The notes under the pieces were generated by a model. It ran no database searches, was not told where the DNA came from, and saw only the letters and a list, made by a program, of their open reading frames with translations. The translations under genes and the position numbers were made by a program. Of a stretch of DNA of 64,000 nucleotides, positions 46,151-55,394 are shown piece by piece; position 1 is the first letter of the stretch; the number at the start of each line of letters is the position of its first letter. The DNA comes from Pseudacidovorax sp. NFM-22. GTDB taxonomy: Bacteria; Pseudomonadota; Gammaproteobacteria; Burkholderiales; Burkholderiaceae_C. Location of the stretch: the NCBI RefSeq assembly GCF_021401245.1, contig NZ_JACBFY010000007.1, positions 1-64,000 on the forward strand, written 5' to 3'.

Positions 46151-47188
46151 ATGACCCGAGACAACCCCCTGCGCGGCTGGCAGGTCGACCGCGCCGCCAT
46201 CCGCCATGTCGGCCGCGACCTGCAGCGGCCCGAATGCATCCTGTGCCAGCGCGACGGCACCGTGTGGGCGGCGGACGCCCGCGGCGGCGCCATGCGTATC
46301 GCACCCGACGGCAGCCAGCAACTGCTGGCGCCGGCCGCACCGGCCCAGCCGGACGCCATCGACTTCGACCAGCGTTATGTGCGCAGCGAAGGCTCGCTGC
46401 CCAACGGCATGACCTTCCTGGCCAACGGCGAGCTGCTGATCGCCAACTGGGGCACCGACGCGGTGGAGGTGATGGACCGCCAGGGCCGCGTGCGCCGCCT
46501 GTTCGACCGCATCGACGGCCAGCCGCTGGGCAAGGCCAACTTCCCGCTGCGCGACCGCCACGGCCGGCTCTACCTCACGGTCACCACGCGCATGCAGCCG
46601 TGGACCGACTCCATCAACGCCCGCGCCACCGACGGCTACATCGCGCTGTTCGACCTGCAGGGCAACGCACGCATCGTGGCCGACGGCTTCGAGGGCACGA
46701 ACGAGATCCGCCTGGACGACGCCGGCGAATGGATGTACGTGGTCGAGAGCAACGCCCGCCGCATCTCGCGCCTGCGCGTGCGGCCCGACGGCACGCTGGG
46801 CGAACGCGAGGTCTACGGCCCGGCCCGGCTGCCCGGCTTTCCCGACGGCTTCGCCTTCGACGTGTTCGGCAACCTGTGGGTGACGCTGATCATGACCGAC
46901 CGGCTGGTGGCCATCACGCCCGACGGCGAGCTGCTCACCCTGCTGGACGACGGCAACGCCGAGGCCACGCGCGCGCTCGATGCGCACTTCGAGGCCCGCA
47001 CCCTCACGCCCGAGATCATGGCCGCCGCCCACGGCACGCTGGCGCCCTGGATGGCCAGCCTGAGCTTCGGCGGCCCCGACCTGCGCACCGTCTACCTCGG
47101 CAGCCTGCGCGGCACCACCCTGCCCAGCTTCCGCGCCCCCGTGGCCGGCCAGGCCCCCATCCACTGGAACGAAGACTTTCCCGCATGA
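46151..47188 (+). CDS. SMP-30/gluconolactonase-family lactonase
   Basis: The 345-residue protein is a six-bladed propeller of the SMP-30/gluconolactonase type: LQRPECILCQRDGTVWAADARGGAMRIAPDG, SLPNGMTFLANGELLIANWG, GTNEIRLDDAGEWMYVVESNARRISRLRV, FPDGFAFDVFGNLWVTLI. The acid residues that hold the metal are in place. It would open a sugar-acid lactone. It overlaps the following FAH gene by four bases, so they are translated as a unit. Confidence 0.85.
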   Translation: MTRDNPLRGWQVDRAAIRHVGRDLQRPECILCQRDGTVWAADARGGAMRIAPDGSQQLLAPAAPAQPDAIDFDQRYVRSEGSLPNGMTFLANGELLIANWGTDAVEVMDRQGRVRRLFDRIDGQPLGKANFPLRDRHGRLYLTVTTRMQPWTDSINARATDGYIALFDLQGNARIVADGFEGTNEIRLDDAGEWMYVVESNARRISRLRVRPDGTLGEREVYGPARLPGFPDGFAFDVFGNLWVTLIMTDRLVAITPDGELLTLLDDGNAEATRALDAHFEARTLTPEIMAAAHGTLAPWMASLSFGGPDLRTVYLGSLRGTTLPSFRAPVAGQAPIHWNEDFPA

Positions 47189-48174
47189 AACTCGCCACCC
47201 TCAAGAACGGCCGCAAGGACGGCCGGCTGGTCGTCGTCTCGCGCGACCTGCGGCAGGCCGTCGATGTCGCGGCCATCGCGCCCACCCTGCTCGACGCGCT
47301 GGAGCGCTGGCACGAGGCCGAGGCACCGCTGCTGGCCCTGTACGCGCAGCTCAATGCCGGCACGGCCGAGGGCGCCTTCGCCTTCGACCCGGCCCAGGCC
47401 GCCGCGCCGTTGCCGCGTGCGCCGCAGTGGTGCGACGGCTCGGCCTTCCTCAACCATGCCCGGCTGATGGAGAAGGCCTTCAACATCGAGCCCGCGCCGG
47501 ATTCGGACCGCATCCCGCTGATGTACCAGGGCGGCTCCGACGACCTGCTGGGCCCGCACGACGACCTGCCGCTGCCCGACGAGGCCCACGGCATCGACTT
47601 CGAGGGCGAGTTCGGCGTGATCGTCGGCGACGTGCCGCTGGGCTGTCCTGCCGCGCTGGCGCTGCGCCATGTGCGCCTGCTGGTGCAGATCAACGACGTG
47701 AGCCTGCGCGGCTTCGGCCCGCGCGAGATGCGCACCGGCTTCGGCTTCTTCCAGGCCAAGCCTTCTTCCAGCTTCGCGCCGGTGGCCGTCACGCCCGACG
47801 AGATCGGCGAGGCCTGGCGGGACGGCCGGGTGCACCTGGACCTGACCGTGATGCGCGGCGACGAGCGCTTCGGCCATCCCAACGGCGGCGAGATGAACTT
47901 CGGTTTCGACCAGCTGATCGCGCATGCGGCCTTCACGCGCCGCCTGACGGCCGGGACCATCGTGGGCTCGGGCACCGTCTCCAACGCGGGGGGCCAGCGT
48001 GGCTCGGCCTGCATCGCCGAGCGGCGCGCCATGGAGTTGATCGAACACGGCGCCAGCCGCACGCCCTTCCTGCACTTCGGCGAGCGGGTGCGCATGGAAG
48101 CGCAATGGCAGGGCGCACCGGTGTTCGGTGCCATCGACCAGCGCGTGGTGCAGGCCCTGCCGCCCACCGCCTGA
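47185..48174 (+). CDS. fumarylacetoacetate-hydrolase-family enzyme
   Basis: The 329-residue enzyme has the FAH fold and its metal site: GIDFEGEFGVIVGD (Glu, Glu) and QINDVSLRGFGPREM (Asp). The N-terminal half contains AFLNHARLMEKAFN, the usual FAH C-C-bond-cleavage-like substrate site. Members include 2,4-diketo-3-deoxy-sugar-acid hydrolases and dehydratases. With the lactonase upstream a sugar-acid pathway is plausible. ATG at 47185 overlaps the lactonase stop. Confidence 0.85.
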   Translation: MKLATLKNGRKDGRLVVVSRDLRQAVDVAAIAPTLLDALERWHEAEAPLLALYAQLNAGTAEGAFAFDPAQAAAPLPRAPQWCDGSAFLNHARLMEKAFNIEPAPDSDRIPLMYQGGSDDLLGPHDDLPLPDEAHGIDFEGEFGVIVGDVPLGCPAALALRHVRLLVQINDVSLRGFGPREMRTGFGFFQAKPSSSFAPVAVTPDEIGEAWRDGRVHLDLTVMRGDERFGHPNGGEMNFGFDQLIAHAAFTRRLTAGTIVGSGTVSNAGGQRGSACIAERRAMELIEHGASRTPFLHFGERVRMEAQWQGAPVFGAIDQRVVQALPPTA

Positions 48175-48187
48175 AGGAACCACCGCC

Positions 48188-48973
48188 ATGCCCCGCTTCG
48201 TCGACCTGTCGATCTACCTCGAAAACGATGTGCTCTCCGACCCGCCGCCGCTGGCGCCGAAGATCACCTACCAGACGCACCAGGACACGCTGCCCGAGTT
48301 CCTGCAGCTGATCCCCGGCACGCGCGCCGAGGACTATCCCCAGGGCCAGGCCGCCGCCGTCGAATGGGTGACGCTGACCACCCACAGCGGCACGCACCTG
48401 GACGCGCCCTGGCACTTTCATGCCACGCAGGACGCCAAGGCCGGCGGCGCCCGGCCGTCGATGACCATCGACCAGATTCCGCTGGACTGGTGCTTCCGCC
48501 CCGGCGTGAAGCTGGACTTCCGCCACCTGCCCGACGGCCATGTGGTGAGCGCGGCCGAGGTGGAGGCCGAGCTGGCCCGCATCGGCCATGTGCTGCAGCC
48601 GCTGGACATCGTGGTGGTCAACACCCGCGCCGGCAGCCGCTATGGCCAGCCCGACTACGTCAACACCGGCTGCGGCATGGGCTATGAAGCGACCATGTAC
48701 CTGCTGGAGCGCGGCGTGCGCCTGACCGGCACCGACGCCTGGAGCTGGGACGCGCCCTTCTCGTACACCGCGCAGCGCATCGCCGAGACCGGCGACACCG
48801 CGCTGATCTGGGAAGGCCACAAGGCCGGCCGCGACATCGGCTACTGCCACCTGGAGAAGCTGCACAACCTGGAGTCGCTGCCCGGCCACGGCTTCACCAT
48901 CTGCTGCTTCCCGCACAAGATCCGCGGCGCCTCGGCGGGCTGGACGCGGGCCGTGGCGATCTTCGAGGATTGA
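48188..48973 (+). CDS. cyclase-family protein (kynurenine-formamidase fold)
   Basis: The 261-residue metal hydrolase has the family signature THSGTHLDAPWHFH near residue 64, the HxGTHxDxP box that binds zinc or manganese. The rest (MTIDQIPLDWCFRPGVKLDF, VVVNTRAGSRYGQPDY) is standard for the KynB/isatin-hydrolase-like group. It would open a cyclic amide or lactone. It is 14 bases after the FAH gene. Confidence 0.85.
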   Translation: MPRFVDLSIYLENDVLSDPPPLAPKITYQTHQDTLPEFLQLIPGTRAEDYPQGQAAAVEWVTLTTHSGTHLDAPWHFHATQDAKAGGARPSMTIDQIPLDWCFRPGVKLDFRHLPDGHVVSAAEVEAELARIGHVLQPLDIVVVNTRAGSRYGQPDYVNTGCGMGYEATMYLLERGVRLTGTDAWSWDAPFSYTAQRIAETGDTALIWEGHKAGRDIGYCHLEKLHNLESLPGHGFTICCFPHKIRGASAGWTRAVAIFED

Positions 48974-49002
48974 GGTGAAGCGTCCTGCCCGAAGCGCTGC
49001 CG

Positions 49003-49124
49003 TGAGCCCCTCTCCCCTCGTGGGAGAGGGGTTGGGGAGAGGGGGCTCGTCCACCGCGACAACCTGTCACCCCGCGCGCGCTGCCGCCCCCTCTCCCCGG
49101 CCCTCTCCCGCGAGGGGAGAGGGC
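49003..49124. repeat. pair of REP-like palindromic elements
   Basis: Two stem-loop elements in opposite orientation: one at about 49003-49048 and one at 49085-49124. Each combines CCCTCTCCC with GGGAGAGGG arms. The 213-base space between the cyclase and epimerase genes is made largely of these. They look like the paired REP sequences common between genes in these bacteria. Confidence 0.7.
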
Positions 49125-49186
49125 GACACGCCCCGTGCCGGCGATGGCGCGCCGGCCGCTGCCTTGGCGCGCGGGAGGATGCCCCG

Positions 49187-50152
49187 ATGAACATCCTGGT
49201 CACTGGCGCCGGTGGCTTCATCGGCGCGCATGTGCTCGCGCTGCTGCACCGCCAGGGCCAGATGGGCGGCCAGCGCATCGACACCCTGGCCGCCGCAGAC
49301 CAGCGGCTGGGCGCGCTGCCGGACGGCGTGCTCGGGCTGGAAGGCGACCTGGGCAGCGACGAGGTGCTGGCGCGCATCGCCGCCCTCGCGCCCGACGTGT
49401 GCTTCCACCTGGCGGCCGTGCCCGGCGGTGCGGCCGAGGCCGACCCGGCGCTGAGCCGCCGCGTCAACCTCGACACCACGCTGGACCTGTTCGACACGCT
49501 GGCCGCGGCCGACGCCGGCCATGCGCCGCCCGTCGTGGTCTATGCCAGCACCATCGCTGTCTACGGCAGCGCGTTGCCCGAGGTGGTGACGCCGCACACG
49601 CCGCTGCGGCCCCCGCTGGCCTACGGCGCCCACAAGCTGGCCTGCGAGGTATTGCTGGCGGACTTCTCCCGCCGCGGCCGGCTCGATGGCCGCGCGCTGC
49701 GCCTGCCCGGCATCGTGGCCCGGCCGCGCGCGCCTTCGGGCCTGGTGTCGGCCTTCATGAGCGAGCTGCTGCATGCGCTGGCGGCCGGCGAGCCCATCAC
49801 GCTGCCCGTGGGGCCGCAGGCCACGGCCTGGTGGATGTCGGCGCGACGCTGCGCCTGGAACCTGGTTCAGGCCGCCACCATGCCGGTCGGTGACGACCCG
49901 GCCCGCGCCTGGCCGCTGCCCGTGCTGCACCTGTCGATGGACGACATCGTGCAGGCGCTGTCGGCCGAGTTCGGCGTGGACGGCCGGGCCCTGGTGCGCC
50001 ATGCGCCGCAGCCGGCCGTGGAGGCCGTGTTCGGCCGCTATCCGCCGCTGGACGACCGCATTCCCCGCGCCCTCGGCCTGCGCGACGACGGCGATGCACG
50101 GGCGCTGGTGCGCCGGGCGCTCGCCCCGGCCGGCGATCCCCACGATTTTTGA
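49187..50152 (+). CDS. denD: NAD-dependent epimerase/dehydratase-family enzyme (D-erythronate dehydrogenase-like)
   Basis: The 321-residue extended SDR has the Rossmann motif TGAGGFIGAHV near residue 6, the catalytic Tyr/Lys as YGAHK near 146, and features of the DenD group: VPGGAAEADPALSRRVNLDTTLDLF and LRLPGIVARPRAPSGLVSAFM. DenD oxidises D-erythronate or similar four-carbon acids. The gene follows the REP elements and precedes a Bug receptor by 27 bases. The symbol is a family guess. Confidence 0.75.
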   Translation: MNILVTGAGGFIGAHVLALLHRQGQMGGQRIDTLAAADQRLGALPDGVLGLEGDLGSDEVLARIAALAPDVCFHLAAVPGGAAEADPALSRRVNLDTTLDLFDTLAAADAGHAPPVVVYASTIAVYGSALPEVVTPHTPLRPPLAYGAHKLACEVLLADFSRRGRLDGRALRLPGIVARPRAPSGLVSAFMSELLHALAAGEPITLPVGPQATAWWMSARRCAWNLVQAATMPVGDDPARAWPLPVLHLSMDDIVQALSAEFGVDGRALVRHAPQPAVEAVFGRYPPLDDRIPRALGLRDDGDARALVRRALAPAGDPHDF

Positions 50153-50179
50153 GCACCCCCGTTCAGGAGACCTTCTTCG

Positions 50180-51199
50180 ATGACCGATTCCGCCTCGCCC
50201 TTCGCCCATCCCACCCGGCGCACGCTGCTGCGCGGCGCCGCGGCCCTGGCCGCCGCGCCACTGGGCCTGGCCGGCACGGCCGCCCACGCCCAGGCCGGCT
50301 TTCCCTCGCGCCCCATCACCTGGGTGGTGCCCTATCCAGCCGGCGGCTTCGGCGACGCGCTGTCGCGCATGCTGGCGCAGAAGCTGTCGGCCAGCCTGGG
50401 CCAGCCGGTGGTCATCGACAACCGGCCCGGCGCGGGCGGTCAGATCGGCGCCAACTTCGTCAAGCAGCAGCCGGCCGACGGCCACACGCTGTTCTATGGC
50501 GACCTGGGGCCCTTCTCGATGAACGCAGGGCTGTACCCCAAGCTGAGCTACGACACGCTCAAGGACTTCATGCCGCTCACGCGGCTGCTGGTCTCACCCA
50601 CCGTGCTGCTGGTGCCCACCGCCAGCCCCTACCAGAGCTTTGCCGACTTCGTGCGCGCCGCACAGGCTGGCGGCGCAGGCCTGAACTACGGCTCCTACGG
50701 CATGGGCAGCCAGCCCCACATCTGGATGGAGATGCTGCGCGGCCAGATCAAGGGCAATCTCACGCATGTGGCCTACAAGGGCGGCGCCCCCGCCGTGCAG
50801 GACCTGATGGCCGGCCACATCGACGCGCTGCTGGACGTGTCGCCCAGCGCCATCCCGCTGGTGCGCGAGAACAAGGCCCGCGCCCTGGCCGTGGTGGGCA
50901 GCGACAAGCGCCTGCCCCAGCTGCCGCAGGTGCCCACCATCGCCGAGCTGGGCATGCCCGCGCTCAACATCCCCGGCTGGACAGGCATGGTGGTGCGTGC
51001 CGGTACGCCCGAGCCCATCGCCAACCGGCTGCACGACGAGCTGGTCAAGGCCGTGACCGCGCCCGACGTGGTGCAGCGTTACACCGACCTGGGCCTGATC
51101 GTCGCGCCCAGCTCGCGTGCCGAATTCGCCGAACTGATCCGCACCGAGACCGCACGCTGGGGCCAGGTGATCCACCAGGTGGGGGTGAAGCTTGAGTGA
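50180..51199 (+). CDS. Bug-family periplasmic solute receptor
   Basis: The 339-residue receptor has a Tat-like n-region (TRRTLLRGAAALAAAPLG) and signal end AHAQA. It then shows FPSRPITWVVPYPAGGFGDALSR, LGQPVVIDNRPGAGGQIG, ADGHTLFYG and THVAYKG, a TctC/Bug profile. GGAG precedes the ATG at 50180. It likely supplies the operon's substrate. Its stop overlaps the SDR start. Confidence 0.88.
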   Translation: MTDSASPFAHPTRRTLLRGAAALAAAPLGLAGTAAHAQAGFPSRPITWVVPYPAGGFGDALSRMLAQKLSASLGQPVVIDNRPGAGGQIGANFVKQQPADGHTLFYGDLGPFSMNAGLYPKLSYDTLKDFMPLTRLLVSPTVLLVPTASPYQSFADFVRAAQAGGAGLNYGSYGMGSQPHIWMEMLRGQIKGNLTHVAYKGGAPAVQDLMAGHIDALLDVSPSAIPLVRENKARALAVVGSDKRLPQLPQVPTIAELGMPALNIPGWTGMVVRAGTPEPIANRLHDELVKAVTAPDVVQRYTDLGLIVAPSSRAEFAELIRTETARWGQVIHQVGVKLE

Positions 51200-51983
51200 G
51201 GCTTCGCCGGCACCGCGCCTGTTCGCACTGGACGGGCAGGTAGCCCTCGTCACCGGCGCGGCCGGCGGCCTGGGCCGGGCCATTGCGCTGGCCTATGCGC
51301 AGCACGGCGCGCGGCTCGTGCTGTCTGACCGCGAGGGCGACGGCCTGCACGAGGTGGCCGCCCAGTGCGCGTCGCTCGGCGCTGCCGTGCACGCCGTGGC
51401 CGCCGACCTCGCCGAGCCCGCGCAGGTGCAGCGCCTGGCCGAACAGGCCCAGGCCGCCTTCGGCCGCATCGATCTGCTGGTCTGCAATGCCGGCATGCAG
51501 GGCCCGGCCGGACCGCTGCTGGCGGTGCCGGCCGAGGACTGGGCGCGCGTGTTCCAGGTCAACCTGGCCAGTGCCCATGCGCTGTGCGCCGCGCTGGTGC
51601 CGGCCATGGGCGCACGCGGCCATGGCCGCGTGGTCCTGATGGCCAGCATCGCCGCGCTGCGCGGCAACGGCGCCATCGGACTCTACGGCCTGAGCAAGGC
51701 CGCCCTGGCCCAGATGGCCCGCAACCTGGCTGTGGAGTGGGGTCCGCGCGGCGTGTGCGTCAACGCCATCGCACCGGGCCTGATCCGCACGCCCCTGGCC
51801 GACGGCCTGATGGCCAACGCCGCCTTCATGGCCCGGCGCCTGGCCACCACGCCGCTGCGCCGTGTCGGCGAGCCGCACGAGGTGGCCGGCGTGGCCGTGA
51901 TGCTGGCCTCGGCGGCCGGCGGCTTCATCACCGGGCAGACGCTGGTGGTGGACGGCGGCACGCTCATCTCGGACGGCAGCTGA
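51192..51983 (+). CDS. short-chain dehydrogenase/reductase
   Basis: The 263-residue classical SDR has the TGAAGGLGRAIA cofactor motif near residue 21, NAG at about 99, the catalytic Ser (MASIAAL), and YGLSK with the Tyr and Lys. The tail GGFITGQTLVVDGG is typical. It starts with TTG at 51192, overlapping the Bug stop by eight bases. It would oxidise an alcohol or sugar acid with NAD(P). Confidence 0.87.
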   Translation: MSEASPAPRLFALDGQVALVTGAAGGLGRAIALAYAQHGARLVLSDREGDGLHEVAAQCASLGAAVHAVAADLAEPAQVQRLAEQAQAAFGRIDLLVCNAGMQGPAGPLLAVPAEDWARVFQVNLASAHALCAALVPAMGARGHGRVVLMASIAALRGNGAIGLYGLSKAALAQMARNLAVEWGPRGVCVNAIAPGLIRTPLADGLMANAAFMARRLATTPLRRVGEPHEVAGVAVMLASAAGGFITGQTLVVDGGTLISDGS

Positions 51984-52041
51984 CCCGCGCGCCGACCATC
52001 CCTACAGCAGGCCTCATCCAAGAGGCAGGAGACAGGCAACC

Positions 52042-53214
52042 ATGTTCAAGTACTTCCCCACCAACTACGTCTGGAACCTCTCGGTCGACCTCGCCATCGA
52101 GATGGGCGCGCGCATCGGCGAGATCGAGGCCATGTGCGCCCCGCTGCAGGACGCGGCACGCCAGCCCGATGCGGCGGCCACGCTGGCCTTCCGCCACAGC
52201 TGGGAGGCCATGGCCGACCGGCTGTGCGAACTGGCGGCCGAGGATGAGGCCCGCGGCCGCCTCATCTCGGCCGGCGACAAGCTGGGCCGCGCGGCCACCT
52301 ATCTGATCACCGCCGAGCGGCTCCAGGCCCATGGCGCGCCGGGCCGTGCCGCGCTGTACCGGCGCTTCCTGGACACCTTCGATCGGGGCATCGCGCTGGC
52401 GGGCGAGAACTGCGAGCGCGTGGAGATTCCCTACGAGGGCGGCGTGCTCGCCGGGCTGTACGTGCGCGCCCAGGGCGTGTCCGGCCGCGCGCCGGTGCTG
52501 CTGCAGCTCAACGGCCTGGATTCGACCAAGGAGATGAAGTACCGCGTGGGCCTGCCGCACTGGCTGGCGCAGCGCGGCGTCTCCTCGCTGGTGCTCGACC
52601 AGCCCGGCACCGGCGAGGCGCTGCGCCTGCACGGCATGACCGCCCGCTTCGACGCCGAGCACTGGGCCAGCCGCGTGGTCGACTGGCTGCAGGCGCGCGA
52701 GGACATCGACCCGCAGCGCATCGGCTGCGAGGGCGTGTCGCTGGGCGGCTACTACTGCCCGCGCGCCGTGGCCTTCGAGCCGCGCTTTGCCTGCGGCGTG
52801 GTCTGGGGCGCCAACCACGACTGGCGCGATGTGCAGAAGCGCCGGCTGGAGAAGGAAGGCAGCTTTCCCGTGCCGCACTACTGGGAGCATGTGCGCTGGG
52901 TCTGGGGCGCGAAGGACATGAACGATTTCATGCGCATCGCCGAGCAGGTGCACCTGGACGGCGTGGTCGAGAAGATCCGCGTGCCCTTCCTGGTCACGCA
53001 TGGACAGAAGGATTCGCAGATTCCGCTCAAGTGGGCCGAGCGCACCTACGCGCAACTGGTGAACAGTCCGAAGCGCGAGCTGAAGGTCTTCACCGACCGC
53101 GAAGGCGGCGCCCAGCATTCCAGCTTCGACAACTCGGCCAATGCCGGCGCCTACATCGCCGACTGGGTGGCCGAGACGCTGGGCGGGCGCACCGCCGCAG
53201 CCGCCGCACGCTGA
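52042..53214 (+). CDS. alpha/beta hydrolase (2,6-dihydropseudooxynicotine hydrolase/DUF1100-like)
   Basis: The 390-residue enzyme begins with a helical lid of about 120 residues (MFKYFPTNYVWNLSVDLAIEMGARIGEIEAMCAPL). The alpha/beta core has nucleophile Ser233 in GVSLGG, then an acid in THGQKDSQIP and a histidine in GGAQHSSFDN. It resembles carbon-carbon bond hydrolases of the DUF1100 type. AGGAG stands before the ATG. It sits between SDR and Bug genes and probably cleaves a diketo acid or ester in the pathway. Confidence 0.82.
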   Translation: MFKYFPTNYVWNLSVDLAIEMGARIGEIEAMCAPLQDAARQPDAAATLAFRHSWEAMADRLCELAAEDEARGRLISAGDKLGRAATYLITAERLQAHGAPGRAALYRRFLDTFDRGIALAGENCERVEIPYEGGVLAGLYVRAQGVSGRAPVLLQLNGLDSTKEMKYRVGLPHWLAQRGVSSLVLDQPGTGEALRLHGMTARFDAEHWASRVVDWLQAREDIDPQRIGCEGVSLGGYYCPRAVAFEPRFACGVVWGANHDWRDVQKRRLEKEGSFPVPHYWEHVRWVWGAKDMNDFMRIAEQVHLDGVVEKIRVPFLVTHGQKDSQIPLKWAERTYAQLVNSPKRELKVFTDREGGAQHSSFDNSANAGAYIADWVAETLGGRTAAAAAR

Positions 53215-53239
53215 GCCAGAACGACAAGGAGACATTGCC

Positions 53240-54229
53240 ATGACATCCACCCGCCGCCACTTCCTCGCCGGCCTCGCGCCCCTCGCCCTGCCGCTCGCCT
53301 TTCCGACGGCCACGGCCGCAGCGGAAGAGGGCGCCTACCCGCAGCGCCCCATCAAGCTGGTGGTGCCCCAGCCGCCGGGCGGCCCCTCGGACATCGTGGC
53401 GCGCTTCCTGGCCGAGAGCCTGCGCGCCAACCTGGGCCAGCCGCTGGTGATCGACAACCGGCCCGGTGCCGCGGGCCTGATCGGCACCGCCGCCGCGGCC
53501 GCCGCGCCGGCCGACGGCTACACGGTGCTGGTCACCTCGCGCTCCAACCACATCATTGCGCCGCTGGTGCAGCAGGGCGCCACCGTGCAGCCCGCGCGCG
53601 ACCTGGTGCCGGTGGGCCTGGCGCTGCGGGCGGTCGGCATCCTGTCCACGCCCGCGCGCTCGCCCTGGCGCAGCCTGCGCGAGCTGGTGGCCGCGGCCAA
53701 GGCCCAGCCGGGCCGGCTCTTCTACGGCAGCGCCGGCATCGGCGCCACCAACCACATCGCCCTGGAGCAGTTCAAGGCGCTGGCCGGCATCGACCTCGTG
53801 CACGTGCCCTACAAAGGCTCCGGCCCGCTCATCACCGGCCTGATGGCGGGCGAGGTGCAGCTGGCGCTGCTGGACTTCGCGTCGGCGCAGCCGGCGCTCA
53901 AGGGCGGCAGCGTCGTGCCCCTGGCGCAGACGGGCCTGAGGCGGCTGTCCTCGATGGCCGAGGTGCCCACCCTGATCGAGAGCGGCTTTCCGCGCTTCGA
54001 TGCGTCGTTCTGGATCGGCCTGGCCGTGCCGCAGGGCACGCCGGCCGCCGTCATCGCGCGACTGTCGTCGGCACTCGACGCCGCCCTGGCCGACACCCAG
54101 ATGAAGGCCCGCGCCCAGGTCAACGGCTGGGAACTGGCGGGTGGCGGCCCCGCGCCCTTCGAGGCGCTGATCCGGCAGGACATGGCCGACTTTCCGCCGC
54201 TGGTGAAGCGGCTGGACATCAAGGCCTGA
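53240..54229 (+). CDS. Bug-family periplasmic solute receptor
   Basis: The 329-residue receptor starts at ATG 53240 (MTSTRRHFLAGLAPLALPLAFPTATAAAEEG) with AAGGAGACA just before it. It shows YPQRPIKLVVPQPPGGPSDIVAR, GQPLVIDNRPGAAGL, ADGYTVL and VHVPYKG. Two of the four receptors in this region lie next to each other (the next begins at 54357), which suggests that related carboxylates are taken up separately. Confidence 0.87.
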   Translation: MTSTRRHFLAGLAPLALPLAFPTATAAAEEGAYPQRPIKLVVPQPPGGPSDIVARFLAESLRANLGQPLVIDNRPGAAGLIGTAAAAAAPADGYTVLVTSRSNHIIAPLVQQGATVQPARDLVPVGLALRAVGILSTPARSPWRSLRELVAAAKAQPGRLFYGSAGIGATNHIALEQFKALAGIDLVHVPYKGSGPLITGLMAGEVQLALLDFASAQPALKGGSVVPLAQTGLRRLSSMAEVPTLIESGFPRFDASFWIGLAVPQGTPAAVIARLSSALDAALADTQMKARAQVNGWELAGGGPAPFEALIRQDMADFPPLVKRLDIKA

Positions 54230-54240
54230 ATCGACCCCCG

Positions 54241-54288
54241 TTCGCCCTGAGCTTGGCCTGTCCTGAGCTTGCCGAAGGGTCGAAGGGC
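54241..54288. repeat. REP-like repeat between two Bug genes
   Basis: The segment runs from TTCGCCCTGAGC to CGAAGGGC and includes CCTGAGCTTGCCGAAGGG. It is the same family of short repeat as that at 16447-16469, here in the 127-base gap between two receptor genes. Confidence 0.6.
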
Positions 54289-54356
54289 GTCGACTCGCCC
54301 GCCGCCGCGCCGCCGTGCCGCGCAGCCTCTTCAATCAACCATCCGAGACAACACAC

Positions 54357-55340
54357 ATGCGCCTTTCCACACCTTCCCGCCGCCAGTACTGCGCCCTGGC
54401 CGCGGCAGCCCTGCTGGCCGTCGGCCTGCCCACCGCGGCACTGGCCCAGTCCCCCTATCCCACCAAGGCCGTCAAGCTGGTCGTGCCCTTCCCGCCGGGT
54501 GTCTCGCCCGACGTGATCGCGCGGCTGTGGGGCGAGGGCTTCACCCGCCTCACCGGCCAGCCGGTGGTGGTCGAGAACCGCCCGGGCGCCAGCACCATCA
54601 TCGGCGCGCAGGCCGTGGCGAATGCGCCGGCCGACGGCTACACGCTGCTCTGGACGGTCAACAACACCTTCTCGATCAACCCCTACGTCTACAAGAAGCT
54701 GCCGTACAAGGCCGAGGACTTCGTGCCCGTCACGCGCATCCTGTCGGTGCCCTATGTGCTCGTGACCTCGGTGGACTCGAAGTACCGCACGCTGCAGGAC
54801 CTGGTGCGCGAGGCCAAGGCCCGCCCCGATGCGCTCAGCTATGCCAGCGCCGGCATCGGCCAGGGCACGCATGTGGCGCTGGCGCGCTGGCTGAACCAGG
54901 CGGGCCTGAAGATGACCCATGTGCCCTACAAGGACCAGTTCGTGCCCGACGTCATCGCCGGCCGCATCGACGTGGCGCTGGACGCCAGCACCGGCGCCAT
55001 CCCGCAGGTGCGCGCCGGCAAGGTGCGGGCCCTGGGCGTGACCAGCGCGCAGCGCATCGCGGGCCTGCCCGACGTGCCCGCCATCGCCGAGCTGTACCCC
55101 GGCTTCGTCGGCGACTCGTGGCACGGCATCTTCGTGCCCAGGGGCACGCCCGACGCCGTGCAGGCGGCGCTGCTGGCCACCTCGCAGAAGGTGATGGCCG
55201 ACCCGGCCTTCCGCGCCAAGCTCATCGACTACGGCCTCACGCCCGTGGGCGAAGGCCCCGAGGCCTTCCGCAAGTTCCTGGACGAGGACGCGCGGGCCTG
55301 GGCCAAGGTGGTCAAGGACAACCACATCACCGCCGAATGA
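54357..55340 (+). CDS. Bug-family periplasmic solute receptor
   Basis: The 327-residue receptor has a signal peptide (QYCALAAAALLAVGLPTAALAQ) and then YPTKAVKLVVPFPPGVSPDVIARL, GQPVVVENRPGAST, ADGYTLLW and THVPYKD. In the last motif Asp stands in place of the usual Gly. Start ATG 54357 has weak ribosome-site support. It is the last gene of the rightward operon, facing the leftward Bug gene at 55395. Confidence 0.86.
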   Translation: MRLSTPSRRQYCALAAAALLAVGLPTAALAQSPYPTKAVKLVVPFPPGVSPDVIARLWGEGFTRLTGQPVVVENRPGASTIIGAQAVANAPADGYTLLWTVNNTFSINPYVYKKLPYKAEDFVPVTRILSVPYVLVTSVDSKYRTLQDLVREAKARPDALSYASAGIGQGTHVALARWLNQAGLKMTHVPYKDQFVPDVIAGRIDVALDASTGAIPQVRAGKVRALGVTSAQRIAGLPDVPAIAELYPGFVGDSWHGIFVPRGTPDAVQAALLATSQKVMADPAFRAKLIDYGLTPVGEGPEAFRKFLDEDARAWAKVVKDNHITAE

Positions 55341-55394
55341 GCGGTCGGCGCCCGGGGCGCGGCGGCGCGCAGGACCGGGCAGCCTGCGCATCGC